From Laetiporus sulphureus 93-53 (taxonomy: Eukaryota; Basidiomycota; Agaricomycetes; Polyporales; Laetiporaceae): a stretch of DNA of 64,000 nt. The DNA lies in NCBI RefSeq assembly GCF_001632365.1, contig NW_024468570.1:62001-126000 (forward strand). The letters are read 5' to 3'. Made by a program: the position numbers and the translations under genes. Of this stretch, positions 24,260 to 35,300 are shown piece by piece (the first letter of the stretch is position 1; every line of letters starts with the position of its first letter). The notes under the pieces were generated by a model. It saw nothing but the letters and a program-made list of their open reading frames with translations, did no database searches and was not told the origin of the DNA.

Positions 24260-24883
24260 TCAGAACTCGGCACGCTCTTCCTCGGACCTCGTAGTTATGC
24301 AGGCGCCCCCCGGAATGTCGATACGGGCCGGTTTCGACACCCAGCACACGAAGAGCCCTAACGTGAGAGCGGTGATCAACGGAAGTAATGCCCAATGACT
24401 AGAGGGTAGACAGCGCAACTTGCACACCGGCGGGTAACCCACCCCATAACGCGTTCCTCCTACTAGCTCACCAACGCCCATCCCGCGCATTCCCCAACAC
24501 AGCCCGTCCAATCACGAATCGCCAACCCCGCGCCAGATCGCGAAGCTTGTTACCCCGCAGCGTCAGGGAAGGACGAGCACGCGACCGCCCCGCCTGCCAA
24601 TCTGCCCTTCCGCACACATCAGGTGGGCAGCCTCGTGTGCGGTTGCGAGCAGGTACGATTGGATGGAATGGGACGCTCCCGAGACCGGGTCTGATCTGGG
24701 TGCCTGGAACAAGTGTCGCAATTGGTTGCAGGCCGCGGGTGCGTCGGAGGTGTTCTTTGACTCCGCTGTTAAATAGCTGCGGGTAGACAGGTTGGGCACG
24801 ACGGTGACCCAGGGAGGGGTATCGGTACCGGCAAGCCACGATAGTTCGCGCAGAGGAGGTGGGGCTGGAGATCGCCGGAACAT
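24260..24883 (-). CDS. Probable small membrane protein, possibly frameshifted
   Basis: The frame from ATG 24883 (MFRRSPAPPPLRELSWLAG) runs through GASHSIQSYLLATAHEAAHL and IGRRGGRVLVLP to a TGA near 24563. Beyond it a second frame continues plausibly (KLRDLARGWRFVIGRAVL, then an intron with donor GTGAGC at about 24473) into a last exon with one membrane helix (HWALLPLITALTLGLFVCWV) and the end EEERAEF at 24260. The two frames can be joined by a 35-bp GT-AG intron (GTGCTC to AACAAG), which is unusually short, or the gene carries a frameshift. AHEAAHL resembles a zinc-site HExxH only loosely, with Ala after Glu, so I make no enzyme claim. Function unknown. Confidence 0.5.
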
Positions 24884-27555
24884 GGTGAACGAGACGAGAC
24901 GAAGAGAATGAGCCAGATTGAGAAAAGCATTTTGCGTTCTTTGAAAGTTGAAGCATGAGCGCTGCCCGACGGGAGCCGACGGGACATGAGACGCACGCCA
25001 TTATCTGGGCGGAAAGTCTGCATTTTGAGACGTCGAACCGAGGGTGAGGATATCACAACGCAGACAGCAGCTGGATCCGCGGAGTATCACAGCTTGGATA
25101 CTGCAAAATCAACGTGGATACTGAGACCTAATTTACATGGTGGTGCGATTAAAGGAGATGTTGGGCAGTTCAAGTAGAGAGACTAAGAGACATAACGCAG
25201 ACTACATGCTAATAAGCACACCGTGTAAAGCGCGGTAGCAATGGTATGCAACGGGCTCACCTCCTCGCCTTCCCAACGTCAAGTATTCGCCAACGATCCG
25301 TTCGAAAGACCCTGCATTTCACAAGAACGGACCTCAGCGGACTTGTTGAATTCGGTTCGTTTTCATGTAGTCTAATCCGAATGTTCCAATCTAGACACAG
25401 ACGAAGAGCTCGGAAGTGCGATGCCAGGAAAGACACATTTATTCCAGCATAGCGAAGCAAAAAGCAAGCGAGTTGTAGACTAGCTAACACAGCCCAACAG
25501 ACTCCTCGCCAACAAGGCACACAGGATCCACAGCCTTTGCAAATAGCCTTCAAAATTGTACGAACCACCGACCCGTCCCCTCGCCACGGAAACAAATCAC
25601 GACAGAGGAGACACCAGGTACTGAGACGTCCGCCTTGCTCTTGACACGGCCTGACACTCGAACGGCCGCGTAGCACGCGCAGCTATGAGCAACATGGGGA
25701 AGATCGTGGCCGTGTCGCCGCACTGAAGAAAGCGGCAAAATTGCGGCGCGACTTATGTGGACGCGAGGTGGCGTGGGAAGATGAGGGCAGGCAGGGTGGA
25801 ATAATTCGAGAAAGGCGTTTTAACTTGATTGGGTAATTTAACCTTTCCCATTGAGACTTTCATAGATAAATCGATACATTAAGGTTTTGAGATGTACAGG
25901 AAAATGAAGGTCAGGAAGTTTGCTCGGACTCAGGTTGAAATCGAGGCGTCGAGAAAGTGCGGCCTGCGATTACTTTCGTTAAAAAAATCGGAACCGCTGC
26001 AGTCAGGACGCGTCTGTGGCACGGTCGCGGCGCACGCCTTTCGAGCGCCTGCCATCACCCTCCGAGATGTTGAATTGGTGTCCATTCCAAGAATCCCATC
26101 CGAAGATTCAGGCTCATCGCAGACGTCTCGTTGCTTTTTGAGCTCAGTGTACCTCTCTTCTATCCGCTCCATGCTCTGCATACCCAATTTTTTTCACCGA
26201 CGACACGACTCCTTGAGCGATCCTTGATAAATATCGATGCATCGGTCCTTATGCGTATTTCCTTAGCAATAAACCTTACAGACAGGAAGAAGACATGCCG
26301 ACATCTCGTGATGCGAAGTATGCGTGCGTTCGTGCAGTTCACTGAGCCACGGCGGTTCTCACGTCATACACACACGTCTCAGTGAGCCCTCCTTCCTTCG
26401 ACGTGTATCGTTGTCACGGCCGCTTTTATTCATCATCTCTCCAATTTCATCCTTCATGCAAGATTCAGTTACAGCATTGCCAACGCTGGCCTACAGGATC
26501 AATTATTCCGTGAAATTTGATCCTGCCTCGCGGGCAATTGGAAATGATCATCCCGGAAAGCGCGTTGACATGCGTTCATATGTTTCGATGAGTGTTGCAT
26601 CAAGGTGCTTAGCAGCGAAACAATTGTTTCATCGCACGCGAGATGAGACGCATGTCAGAATGTACTTCAGTACGCGTTCTTCCCGCTGCTCAAGAAGAAT
26701 GGACCCGCTGGCGGGAAAGCTAGACTGTCAGCGGCTGACTAGCATCCGAATGGATTGTCGTTAGGCTAATTACCTTACAGATCACCTCTTCTCATACCAG
26801 CGTCAATCGGTTGCGTCTTGTCATACCAGGCATGGATCCGACATATGAGCTTCCGTCGTGCAATGAAAGGGAAGCTGAGGCGCAATTAAGGAGCGCAGGC
26901 ATCCGGCAGTGAGGTTGGGTGTGTTCCGGCGTTCATGACAGGCTGGCCGCAGATCGACAGCGAGTACAGCCTGTAGGCCATGCCCTTGACAGTCAGGGGC
27001 CCATGCACCTGAAAGTTGGAAGTCGAATTCCACAAGATCACGTCCAGACCAGCGTCGGAGCACCCAACAAACCTAGATCAGTGAGATGGAACAGGTTTCC
27101 CGAGAGACCATTTCATCACCCGGGCTGTCGTCGGATATCGCCACCAGAGTTGCGTCTCACGCTATTCGCAGGCACCGTCGAGATTACGATAGATCGTTGA
27201 CTCAAGTGCCTGTTGTGTGATTGATCGGACGCGCTCGAACACGTAGGTGACTGCCACGCCACAGGCACGTCTCCCGCAGATTGTCAACTTCGACTGGGAA
27301 GAAATATTCGTGCATTCCGAAGTAGGAAGTGTACGCTTCAAGTTCATTCAGGTGCCGTTTTCGTTGACGTCTGCGTGATATGGTCAAACATTGTGAGCCA
27401 AGTCGTACCTGTTTCGCGAAACTCACTGGTGGCAGATGAACCGGTTTGTACCAGCGGGCGATGAAGCATTATGTCATGATGGAATATGGGCCTATAAAGA
27501 AGCCAATTTTTTTACCACTTCATAATCCACAGTCCGACTCCCTCTCTGCCTAGAC
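24884..27555. other. Gene-poor stretch with weak exon-like remnants
   Basis: Most of this 2.7 kb shows no supported gene. Two minus-strand pieces look protein-like: 27426-27250 (LNELEAYTSYFGMHEYFFPV) and 27070-26898 (GLDVILWNSTSNFQVHGPL, then YRLYSLSICGQP, ending DACAP and a stop). They may be exons of one decayed gene, but there is no start and no in-phase junction I can defend. The 139-codon frame at 25676-25257 (-) has no motif. Confidence 0.3.
27493..27498 (+). promoter_or_regulatory. TATA box of the DUF6533 gene
   Basis: TATAAA 58 nt upstream of the ATG at 27556, in good position for a core promoter. Confidence 0.5.
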
Positions 27556-29372
27556 ATGTCTACCGCCACATCTGAAGCAATTATTCTATTGGAAGAAAAG
27601 TGTGTCTCTTCAGATAGTTTGGACGTACTGCATTGAAAGATGTGTTATCAGTTTTACACAAAGCTGCGCTCTTGTCGTCGGTGCCGGTCAATCGGTATTT
27701 CTCGTTTGTTGTTGACTGGTTGACGACTTCCATTCAAACAGCGCTCATATTCTTTGACCATGTCGTAACATTCTGTCAGGAGGTCAAACTATTCTGGGGC
27801 GAGCGCTCGTTCTCTGCATGGTTGTTCTTTGCCAATCGGATGCTTGCACTGGTCTATGCTAGCGTCTCTGTTCGGTCCGTCGTGAACTTTCATTCAGTAA
27901 CGGTGCGCTATTTGATACCACCTCGATTACATATGTCTCGGACTTATCGATATTCAAGAGGTGATCTGTTCCTTGCTGTCATATCTATTCATATCTGATT
28001 GTTGTTATATCATAGTTGCATGGCAAATTTTATGACGAGCAATCTGGTTTTCACTCTCATAGGGCTGATCTCAGGGGGTAGGCTGGCATGCTTTATGACA
28101 AATTATCAGAGCTTAAAGGGCAGCAAAGTGGTTACAGTGTTACGAGTATATGCCGTGACAGGCGGCGATCGACGACCTGTTATGCTCCTCACATTGATAA
28201 CGGTCCTCAACGTGGCCTTCAATGTCTCTATTGGTGCGCTTCCTCCTGATCGGGACATAGCCTTGATTGACCTACGATGAATTCATGAGAAGTTTTCGGC
28301 CTTGAATCATCATATTCCGTGATCATACTGGCTGGAATGGCCATGTGCTCTTCGTCCACCACTTCAAGTTCAGCGCAAGATATTGGTACAAAGTGTGTAA
28401 GACCAGTATCATCATTAAATCCCTACTTGCTAATCTGTTTATCGATAGATGTGAGTCCGAACTCAAGAATGCTTCTCGCCACACTTCTTTGATGATCCAA
28501 CTGCAGTGGAAACGGCCAATTCCGTCTGTGTTATAGCTGCCAGCATCCTTTCACTCGCAGTTCTTTGGCGCAAGCTATATATCAATCATAAACCAGCCAC
28601 CGTTGACCTCCTGGCTGCGAGGAATCCTTCACTTGCAGCACTACTGCTCAGAGATGGTACGGCTATCGGATAATGACATGGATTTCTGACCTCAAACACA
28701 TCTGTATCCACCATCTTCACAGGCACAATTCAATTGACGTGAGAAGCGAAATCGGGAACAGTTTGACAACGTCTAAAGCATATTATTTAGAGCATTGCTT
28801 CTACTCAATTTATGTATAACTGTATTGAACTTCCTGGATGTCGTAAGTGCATGTTCATTCCACCCAGGCCGTGTTTTCTGCAAGATGCTAATCACTCTGC
28901 TGTACACGACTGTGCATATGGCAGAGTGCTCAAGAGATCGTCGGTTATTTGCAAACCTCGTGAAGCATTCTTCTTACGTTTTCTCTACTAACGGCACACT
29001 GATAAACTTCACAGACTCGCTCCTGTCCTGATCTCCCGTGTCCTCCTCAATGTCCGAGCCGCAGCGCGGTCCACACGAGGAGAGCAGTCCCAAACACCGT
29101 CTTTCGTCCGGTCGCAGCATGGACCGCAGAGACAAGCGGACGTCGAAAACATGTCATTCGAATTGAACATCCTGAGAAGTACCGAACAAGCCCCGGAGAG
29201 CGATCGCTCTCACCCGCAACACTCTATTGAACAAGATCAATTTATTGCTGAACCGCGAAGCGTATCGCGCAATGTTGTTACTGCCGGCGGTGCTCATCAG
29301 GACGTGAATGAGAAAGAGGGGATAGACGATGTCGAGGAAGAAACGCGGTCGGATTGGGAGGACGACGAGTAA
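27556..29372 (+). CDS. DUF6533-type multi-pass membrane protein
   Basis: Member of a large Agaricomycete family of predicted seven-helix membrane proteins of unknown function. The start MSTATSEAIILLEE at 27556 follows a TATA box. The family signature is visible near the N-terminus: ALIFFDHVVTFCQEVKLFWG then SFSAWLFFANRMLALVYASV. A later block, SKVVTVLRVYAVTGGDRRPV, matches the usual loop between helices, and LAPVLISRVLLNVRAAARS is the typical end of the last helix. The C-terminal tail is long and acidic, ending DVEEETRSDWEDDE. At least seven short introns are needed; I did not fix all of them, and the middle exons are weak, so a damaged gene is not excluded. An orphan receptor role is often suggested for the family but unproven. 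Confidence 0.72.
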
Positions 29373-30643
29373 GGGGAGAGAATGAGTGTCCGAGCCGCGC
29401 TGTCGGATTCGCGGTGATTGTGCTTTTGCTTGCTATTTGTGAGTGGCACATCAATCTCGTACCCTCCCTCTCATCGGTTGCATTTCGCAGACCTTCTACG
29501 CAAAATTTCTTCTTCATTTTTTCTCTTTGCGCCGTACAATGTGGCCATTCGCGATTCAAGCTTCGTCACAGGGCTTCACAGCCAATCTCAGCGGACATAC
29601 CTCGCACTATATATCTTGTATAAAATGTTTCTTCTTCAACTATGCGTGTTACGTGTATCTGTCGCAATGGAACGCCTGAGCGCGTCTCAATTCACTTATT
29701 TTTCGTTCGACAAGGTTCTCACATCTGTTCCACGCGCATGATCTGTCATTTGGGTTCCAAGTACGCCTGCTTTTATCTCATGCCGTTCCCCTCCGTTCTC
29801 GATGGTTCGTAATGAGCGGCTGGACAGTGCGCGAACTGAAATGACAGGCGGGACCGTGAGTATGCGATCTGCGTCGTATGTGGTTGAGAAAAGCCTGTGC
29901 ATCATCTGCATGCACTGAATTGATGCAGCATTCGGTGTCACCACAGTGGTCTTCACTCGTCTACTGGAGACCTCGGCGTTATGGCTAAGAAGGATATTTA
30001 TTCTTGTGTCATGATATCACAACAGGCTCGGCGTCACTTCGTCCTAAAATTGAGCTGAACCGCGTTCTTTATTCTGTCTCAAGAGAGGATCCGGGTCGTC
30101 CGATTGCGAAGCTCCTCAAAGTGTACTTTTACCCGATTGATCGCTTTCGGACAGGATAAACAATGATGATCGAGCCGAACAAGGACCTAGCCACTTCACA
30201 AGTTGAACCAAGCGAAAGGGATCGTGCTCCTTCACTCCCATCCATCAGCTCTCATTTCTCAACTTCTGCCTGCACCTTACTAGCAGCTTAGTACTCCATC
30301 ACAGCTATCTTGCCAGCAGCCATCAAGAGAATCTCGATTGATCTACGTGCGAAGTGTTCTAGACTGACTAGCTGATCCGTCCTTTCATCGACACTGTATT
30401 CAGCTAACATCATGTTATCATCTGCACTGTCGACTATTCTTGAAGATCCGGTGAGCAAACATATATTGTATCGTCTTGAACCGGTGGGTTGATTTCAAAT
30501 CGAGCTGAAATTCGGAATGTGAGAATGTTAACGGTAGCTATACAGGACGTCGCTAATGCCTCCTCTCTCCTGCTCGTCCGCGCTATTCAATATCGAATAT
30601 CCTCACCATCTACTCCTATTTGGCATCATCTCGTGCCGGCGTC
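29373..30643. other. Intergenic region, mostly promoter
   Basis: 3' flank of the DUF6533 gene and 5' region of the next membrane-protein gene. A short frame from ATG 30411 (MLSSALSTILEDP, then a GTGAGC donor) could be a first exon of the downstream gene, but it does not join the downstream frame in phase. Confidence 0.4.
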
Positions 30644-31309
30644 ATGTTCCAGCCGTCCATGCTGTCCACCTCCACTGCCTTTTTACAGGCTCCTACACCC
30701 GACCATAATAATGAGCCCGAGCTACAGATCGACGAGGACGCAACATACGTTGACTCACTCGACGACACAGAGCAAGCGCTACTACAGACCGAGAAGGAAT
30801 CGCTCTCCACACGCCGCAGAGGCATCACGCCCAGACTCCTCGCCGCTGCGAGATATATACTCCATGCTTCCTTCTCCGCCCTCGTCTCTTGCGCGAGCAT
30901 GCTCTTCGGATACTACGGCGTCGGACGGTCCGGGCACGCGTTCATTATCACAGGCTGGACGGTATTCCGCGCTTCTCTGGGTGGTCTCGTTCTCGGTTCT
31001 CTGGGTTGGCTCGTGATCGCCCTCGCCCACCACTTGAAAGACCATCTCGACGGACGACCGTCGGACGTGTCTATTCCTATGGCTGACGATAGCGATCATC
31101 GAGGCTCAGCCAAGTGGTTCGCGCTCGCGGGTCCTCCATCGTTCTTCGGGTACGCGCTGGGCACCGCGATCCTGCGCATCGTGCATGCCTCGCATCCTGA
31201 CCTTTTCCCGTATCCGGTGATTGTTGGCATAATCGGTACTGTTCTCCTGTTATTGTTTTGTATGTTCGGCTTGATCGCGTTCGCGATCATGACCTGGTTG
31301 ATCGTTTAA
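30644..31309 (+). CDS. Four-helix membrane protein, function unknown
   Basis: An intronless frame from ATG 30644 (MFQPSMLSTSTAFLQ) to 31309 gives 221 residues. About 65 polar, acidic N-terminal residues are followed by ITPRLLAAARYILHASFSAL leading into the first helix (to MLFGYYGVG), a second around SLGGLVLGSLGWLVIAL, a short charged loop (HHLKDHLDGRPSD), a third hydrophobic stretch from PPSFFGYALGTAILRIV, and a fourth at the C-terminus (VIVGIIGTVLLLLFCMFGLI). The frame is open further upstream (to 30551), so an extra 5' exon may exist. No family recognised and no catalytic motif seen. Confidence 0.6.
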   Translation: MFQPSMLSTSTAFLQAPTPDHNNEPELQIDEDATYVDSLDDTEQALLQTEKESLSTRRRGITPRLLAAARYILHASFSALVSCASMLFGYYGVGRSGHAFIITGWTVFRASLGGLVLGSLGWLVIALAHHLKDHLDGRPSDVSIPMADDSDHRGSAKWFALAGPPSFFGYALGTAILRIVHASHPDLFPYPVIVGIIGTVLLLLFCMFGLIAFAIMTWLIV

Positions 31310-31478
31310 TGTAATTGCCCATTCGATTATGTACCATATCTTGCCAGACCATATCCGAGTCGAACACATTCGCCTTGGATAAACTGAGCAATCTGGTAGA
31401 TCGGCTTTCTCTGAAGAAGGACCAGCGGCTTATTGATTGTCACTGACTACAACAACACTTGCTCGTTAACCTCATCTA

Positions 31479-31745
31479 CTATTCTCTGACTATCGCGCCG
31501 AACACACTTCTCATGGCATTTGCGACATCCTCACCGGTCATTCGGAACCGGGCGTGCGGATGCAGCGCCGACACCCCAAGTATTGCTATCAGCCTTGGAC
31601 CAACGAGAGTGAAGGCTACAGCTGCAATGACCATTTTGGTTTGAGACGCCCTATAAGTAACACATGAGTATCAATCCTCAATGGCGTCTACGGGTTTATA
31701 CACGACGCACCTTTCAATATAAAGCCTTTCATCACTGAACACGAT
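31479..31745 (-). CDS. Last two exons of an unidentified membrane protein (partial)
   Basis: Exons 31745-31711 (IVFSDERLYIER) and 31650-31479 join in phase across a 60-bp intron. The second holds a membrane helix (KMVIAAVAFTLVGPRLIAIL) and ends DVANAMRSVFGAIVRE before a TAG stop. The upstream exon begins after CACCTAG, a good splice acceptor that is also an in-frame TAG after a helix-like frame (VVVASTFIVSMQPPCT). The rest of the gene would lie at 31.75-32.3 kb, but I could not find it, so this is either a small gene or a 5'-truncated relic. Confidence 0.4.
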
Positions 31746-32357
31746 CTAGGTGCAGGGCGGCTGCATGGAGACGATGAAGGTTGACGCGACGACAACGTTC
31801 GTTTCATCGTTGCATCCCCCACAATCGCCTCTGACTCTTGCCGCTTGTCGCGCACGTCACGCAAGATATAGTCGCTGCCACACCACAACGCAGCGCACTT
31901 CGTCAAGCCATATGGTACGATTCCATGCGCCTGATGAGATTCTGCAAGCCGATGCTCGCTGGAAGCCTGGAACTTCACGGTTGCGGGAATAGATGCTGTG
32001 TATTCTCAAGATCGTCAAACTCACATTATCCGCGGGTACAGCAGGAAACGTACCGATTTTCATCGTAAGAAAGCGATCAGAATTAAATTGACAATTCAGC
32101 CACATCTGAAGTACGTCCATTCACGCGACAGTGCTTCGATCCGCCAGTCTCTCCATTCGTCTCCGAAACACTGTCTCTGATCACTTCACCCGAACGAAAG
32201 CAGCAGAAGAAAGAACGAACCTCAAGTCCTTTTATCAGATCCCGTTCATCATGTTCTTATGCCGAACTTTATTTATGCGATCTTTCATGACGGGATTGAA
32301 CGCCGCTCGCAGAGCAAGCAGGAAACGTTTCGCGGCGTATAAGCAGGTCTATTGCGT

Positions 32358-35300
32358 CTAATTATCCTTTTGCACGATCGCAGTTAATTCCCTCCAATCC
32401 GCGCTGACTCGACACATCCCGCTGAAAGCTCCATCCTCCTTGGATATCAAGGCCTTTGGGGTGTCAAACTCCAGGATCTCTCCGTTGCCCATGACAAGGA
32501 CGCGGTCGTAGTCCAATACCGTTTTGAGTCGATGGGCGATTGTGATTACTATGGCCCCGGTGAACACTTCACGAATAGTTCGTTGAATCTATTGCGTGAT
32601 CAATTAATCACGAACGAACAGCGTAGCGCAATCTCTCACCTCGTCGTCGAGCTTAGAGTCTATCTGCGAAGTTGCCTCGTCCATTATTACTATATTACTC
32701 CGTCGTAGCACAGCGCGCGCCATTGCAACTAGCTGTCGCTCGCCAGCGCTCAGCGAGCCAATTTGACTGATCGGCATGTCCAACGCAATTTCGCTTTCTC
32801 CAGATTTGCCGGTTGAGCGGCGCAGGATGGACGTCAAATGACATCTTTCCAATACATCCCAGCATTCCTCGTCAGTGTGCTCGTCGAAAGGGTCGAGATT
32901 GCTCCTGATCGTCCCCGAGAAAAGTGAGACATCTTGACTGATGATCGTCTTCGAAGACCGTCTAAGAGATGCTGGCAGTCCGAGACAAGCAATAAACTTA
33001 CAATTCTAGTTCGCAAGTCATCCAAGCCGATTTTACTGATGTCGACACCGTCTATTCTGTAGGATTTGAGTCAGGAGGACGCATCTTAGGCGGAGATACC
33101 ACCTCACATGATTCTTCCTTCACTTGGTTCTATGATCCGTAACAATGAGAGCGCAAGAGTCGATTTCCCTATCAAACCGTATATATTATCTTTGCCTGAG
33201 TCGCACGTGCATGATCTCACCTGATCCCGTTCTGCCAACCTGAATGCGAAGAAAGGATTCAGCCAAAGGCGAAGGTGTTGTGAATTAAGTACTGACAATT
33301 CCGATCTTTTCTGTAGGTCTCACAGTGAATGACACGTGCTGCAGTACTGCTGGAAGCGCTGGGGCATATTGCACAACAAGATCTTGCACCACGAGCTCTC
33401 CGTTACTCGATGGCCAATATGCCGGCGGTCTACTATCCGGCAGGATTGCAGGTGCTTCTTGAGGTGCGACTAGATATTCCACTATACGCTCAACAGAGTT
33501 GAAGTCGAGTTCAAGCTGTGCAAGAACGCTGAAACGAGTGTTTCAGAGTATTCAGTTTGGTGCTGACAGGGAACGAGCTAGCAATGCGTACCGTACGAGA
33601 TCTCTCGATGCATCCGCAAATACTCCTGCTTGCACGATCACTAAGGCGGCGAAGCCGGAGGATACAGAGGTCCACAAGGCGAACGTCGTCGTCAGGAATA
33701 CCACCACCGATCCGAGGCCTGACACGGCGACTTCAGGAGAATGGATCACGAGAGACGTTGCAGCACACTTACAATCGTATCTCCATTGCAACCATGCGGA
33801 CACAAGCCACTGCATGAGAGGGATAACAATTAAATTAGACGGCCGCAGATCAACGACTATGCGACGTACATAGACATGATCAAATGACTGGAACTTATCC
33901 ACACGTTGGTAGAATCTATCCTGATATCTCTGCTCCATACCAAACGCACGAACGTGAGCCAATCCTCTCAGCAGCTCGTCAAAACCAGCGAACGCGGGCG
34001 AAAGAGAGACCGATTCAAGCCGTCTGAGATCGCGCGACGCTCGCACGTATGGCGGGGCAAGCCGGATGTACAGCCAAGCAATGAACAGAGCAAAGGGTGC
34101 AAATGAAGGTACGACCCACAAAATCACGCATAAGGAGGCGAGGAAGTTGAGACATCCCGAGAGTGCCGCACGGGCAGAGGCTTGCAATGCATAGTCAACC
34201 GTGTTGATGTCTGACGTGAATCGGTTGAGTATCCGTCCGATCGGGGTGACGTCGAAGAATCGGGAAGGAGCAGCAGTGAGCCTTTGGAGCATAGATGCAA
34301 ACAGGGATCGAGAGGCTTGAAGGCTCGCATAGAATCCAAGGGAGATATAGGCGATCACGGAAAACGCGCCCGATAGGGAGATGCACAGAAAGATCACTAG
34401 CCAGGGTCTGACGTCGAGCTCCGGCGGAGGAAGGCGTTCCCAGATCGGCGGAACGCGTATAAGGGCTCGCATGATGGAAGATCCACTGCGCTCATAGGCC
34501 TCACCCCATCTCGCTAAAAAGAACTGCGCGATGGTGTCAGCATGGTTCTCCATAACTTCACGACATATAAATGTACCTGATTGCCGATCGTGATCAGGCG
34601 GATGAGTATCATCAGGACTATCGTCAGGAACCAGGAGAAGATGCCAGCAGCCCGTATATAGGTCAAGTAAGTCTGCAAAGACACCCGACCCTCTGCACGA
34701 GCTTCGGCTTCGATCAGCTTCCCGTTCGCGGGTTCGGGCTTTGAGTCAGTTTCTTGCTCGCCGCTGAGTAGGTCAGCTTCATTCACAACAACAGCCGCCG
34801 AGGATGAGGCAGGAGATGTCTGTGGTTCTACCGTCAAGTCTTCTGCTTCTACGAACGTTGTAAGTTGGCCCTGTCGCTGCAAGTCTTGGATAGATCCCTG
34901 GCGGACAACAGTGCCGCTCGAGAGCTCGACGAGGTAGGATGCAATGGGAAGGCAAAGACTAATGTGATGCGTCACCAAAATGATGGTCCGGTTTTTGGCT
35001 AGTTCTCCCGAAAGCGCTTTCTTGACGAGATGCTGAGCGGTGTGCATGTCGACGGCAGCTAGACTTTAGAACATGGGAAGTACGATCAGCAACGTGCGTG
35101 AGAATGTACTCACGGATCATCGAGTAGGATGCACTGCAGACACATGAGCATTGGTGACGCATATGGCAGAGGTTCTCGTACCGTTGCTTGGGAGTATAAG
35201 GCTCGTGCCAGCGCAATACGGGCCCTCTGTCCACCCGACAGTGTGATTCCCTTCTCACCAATTTCTACATCGCTGTCAACTTATTGCACCGGAAATTGCA

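Noticed and set aside
23850..25975. 16-bp match GCGTCGAGAAAGTGCG at about 23,857 and 25,949
   Set aside because: The similarity does not extend beyond these bases, so a repeat family is not supported.
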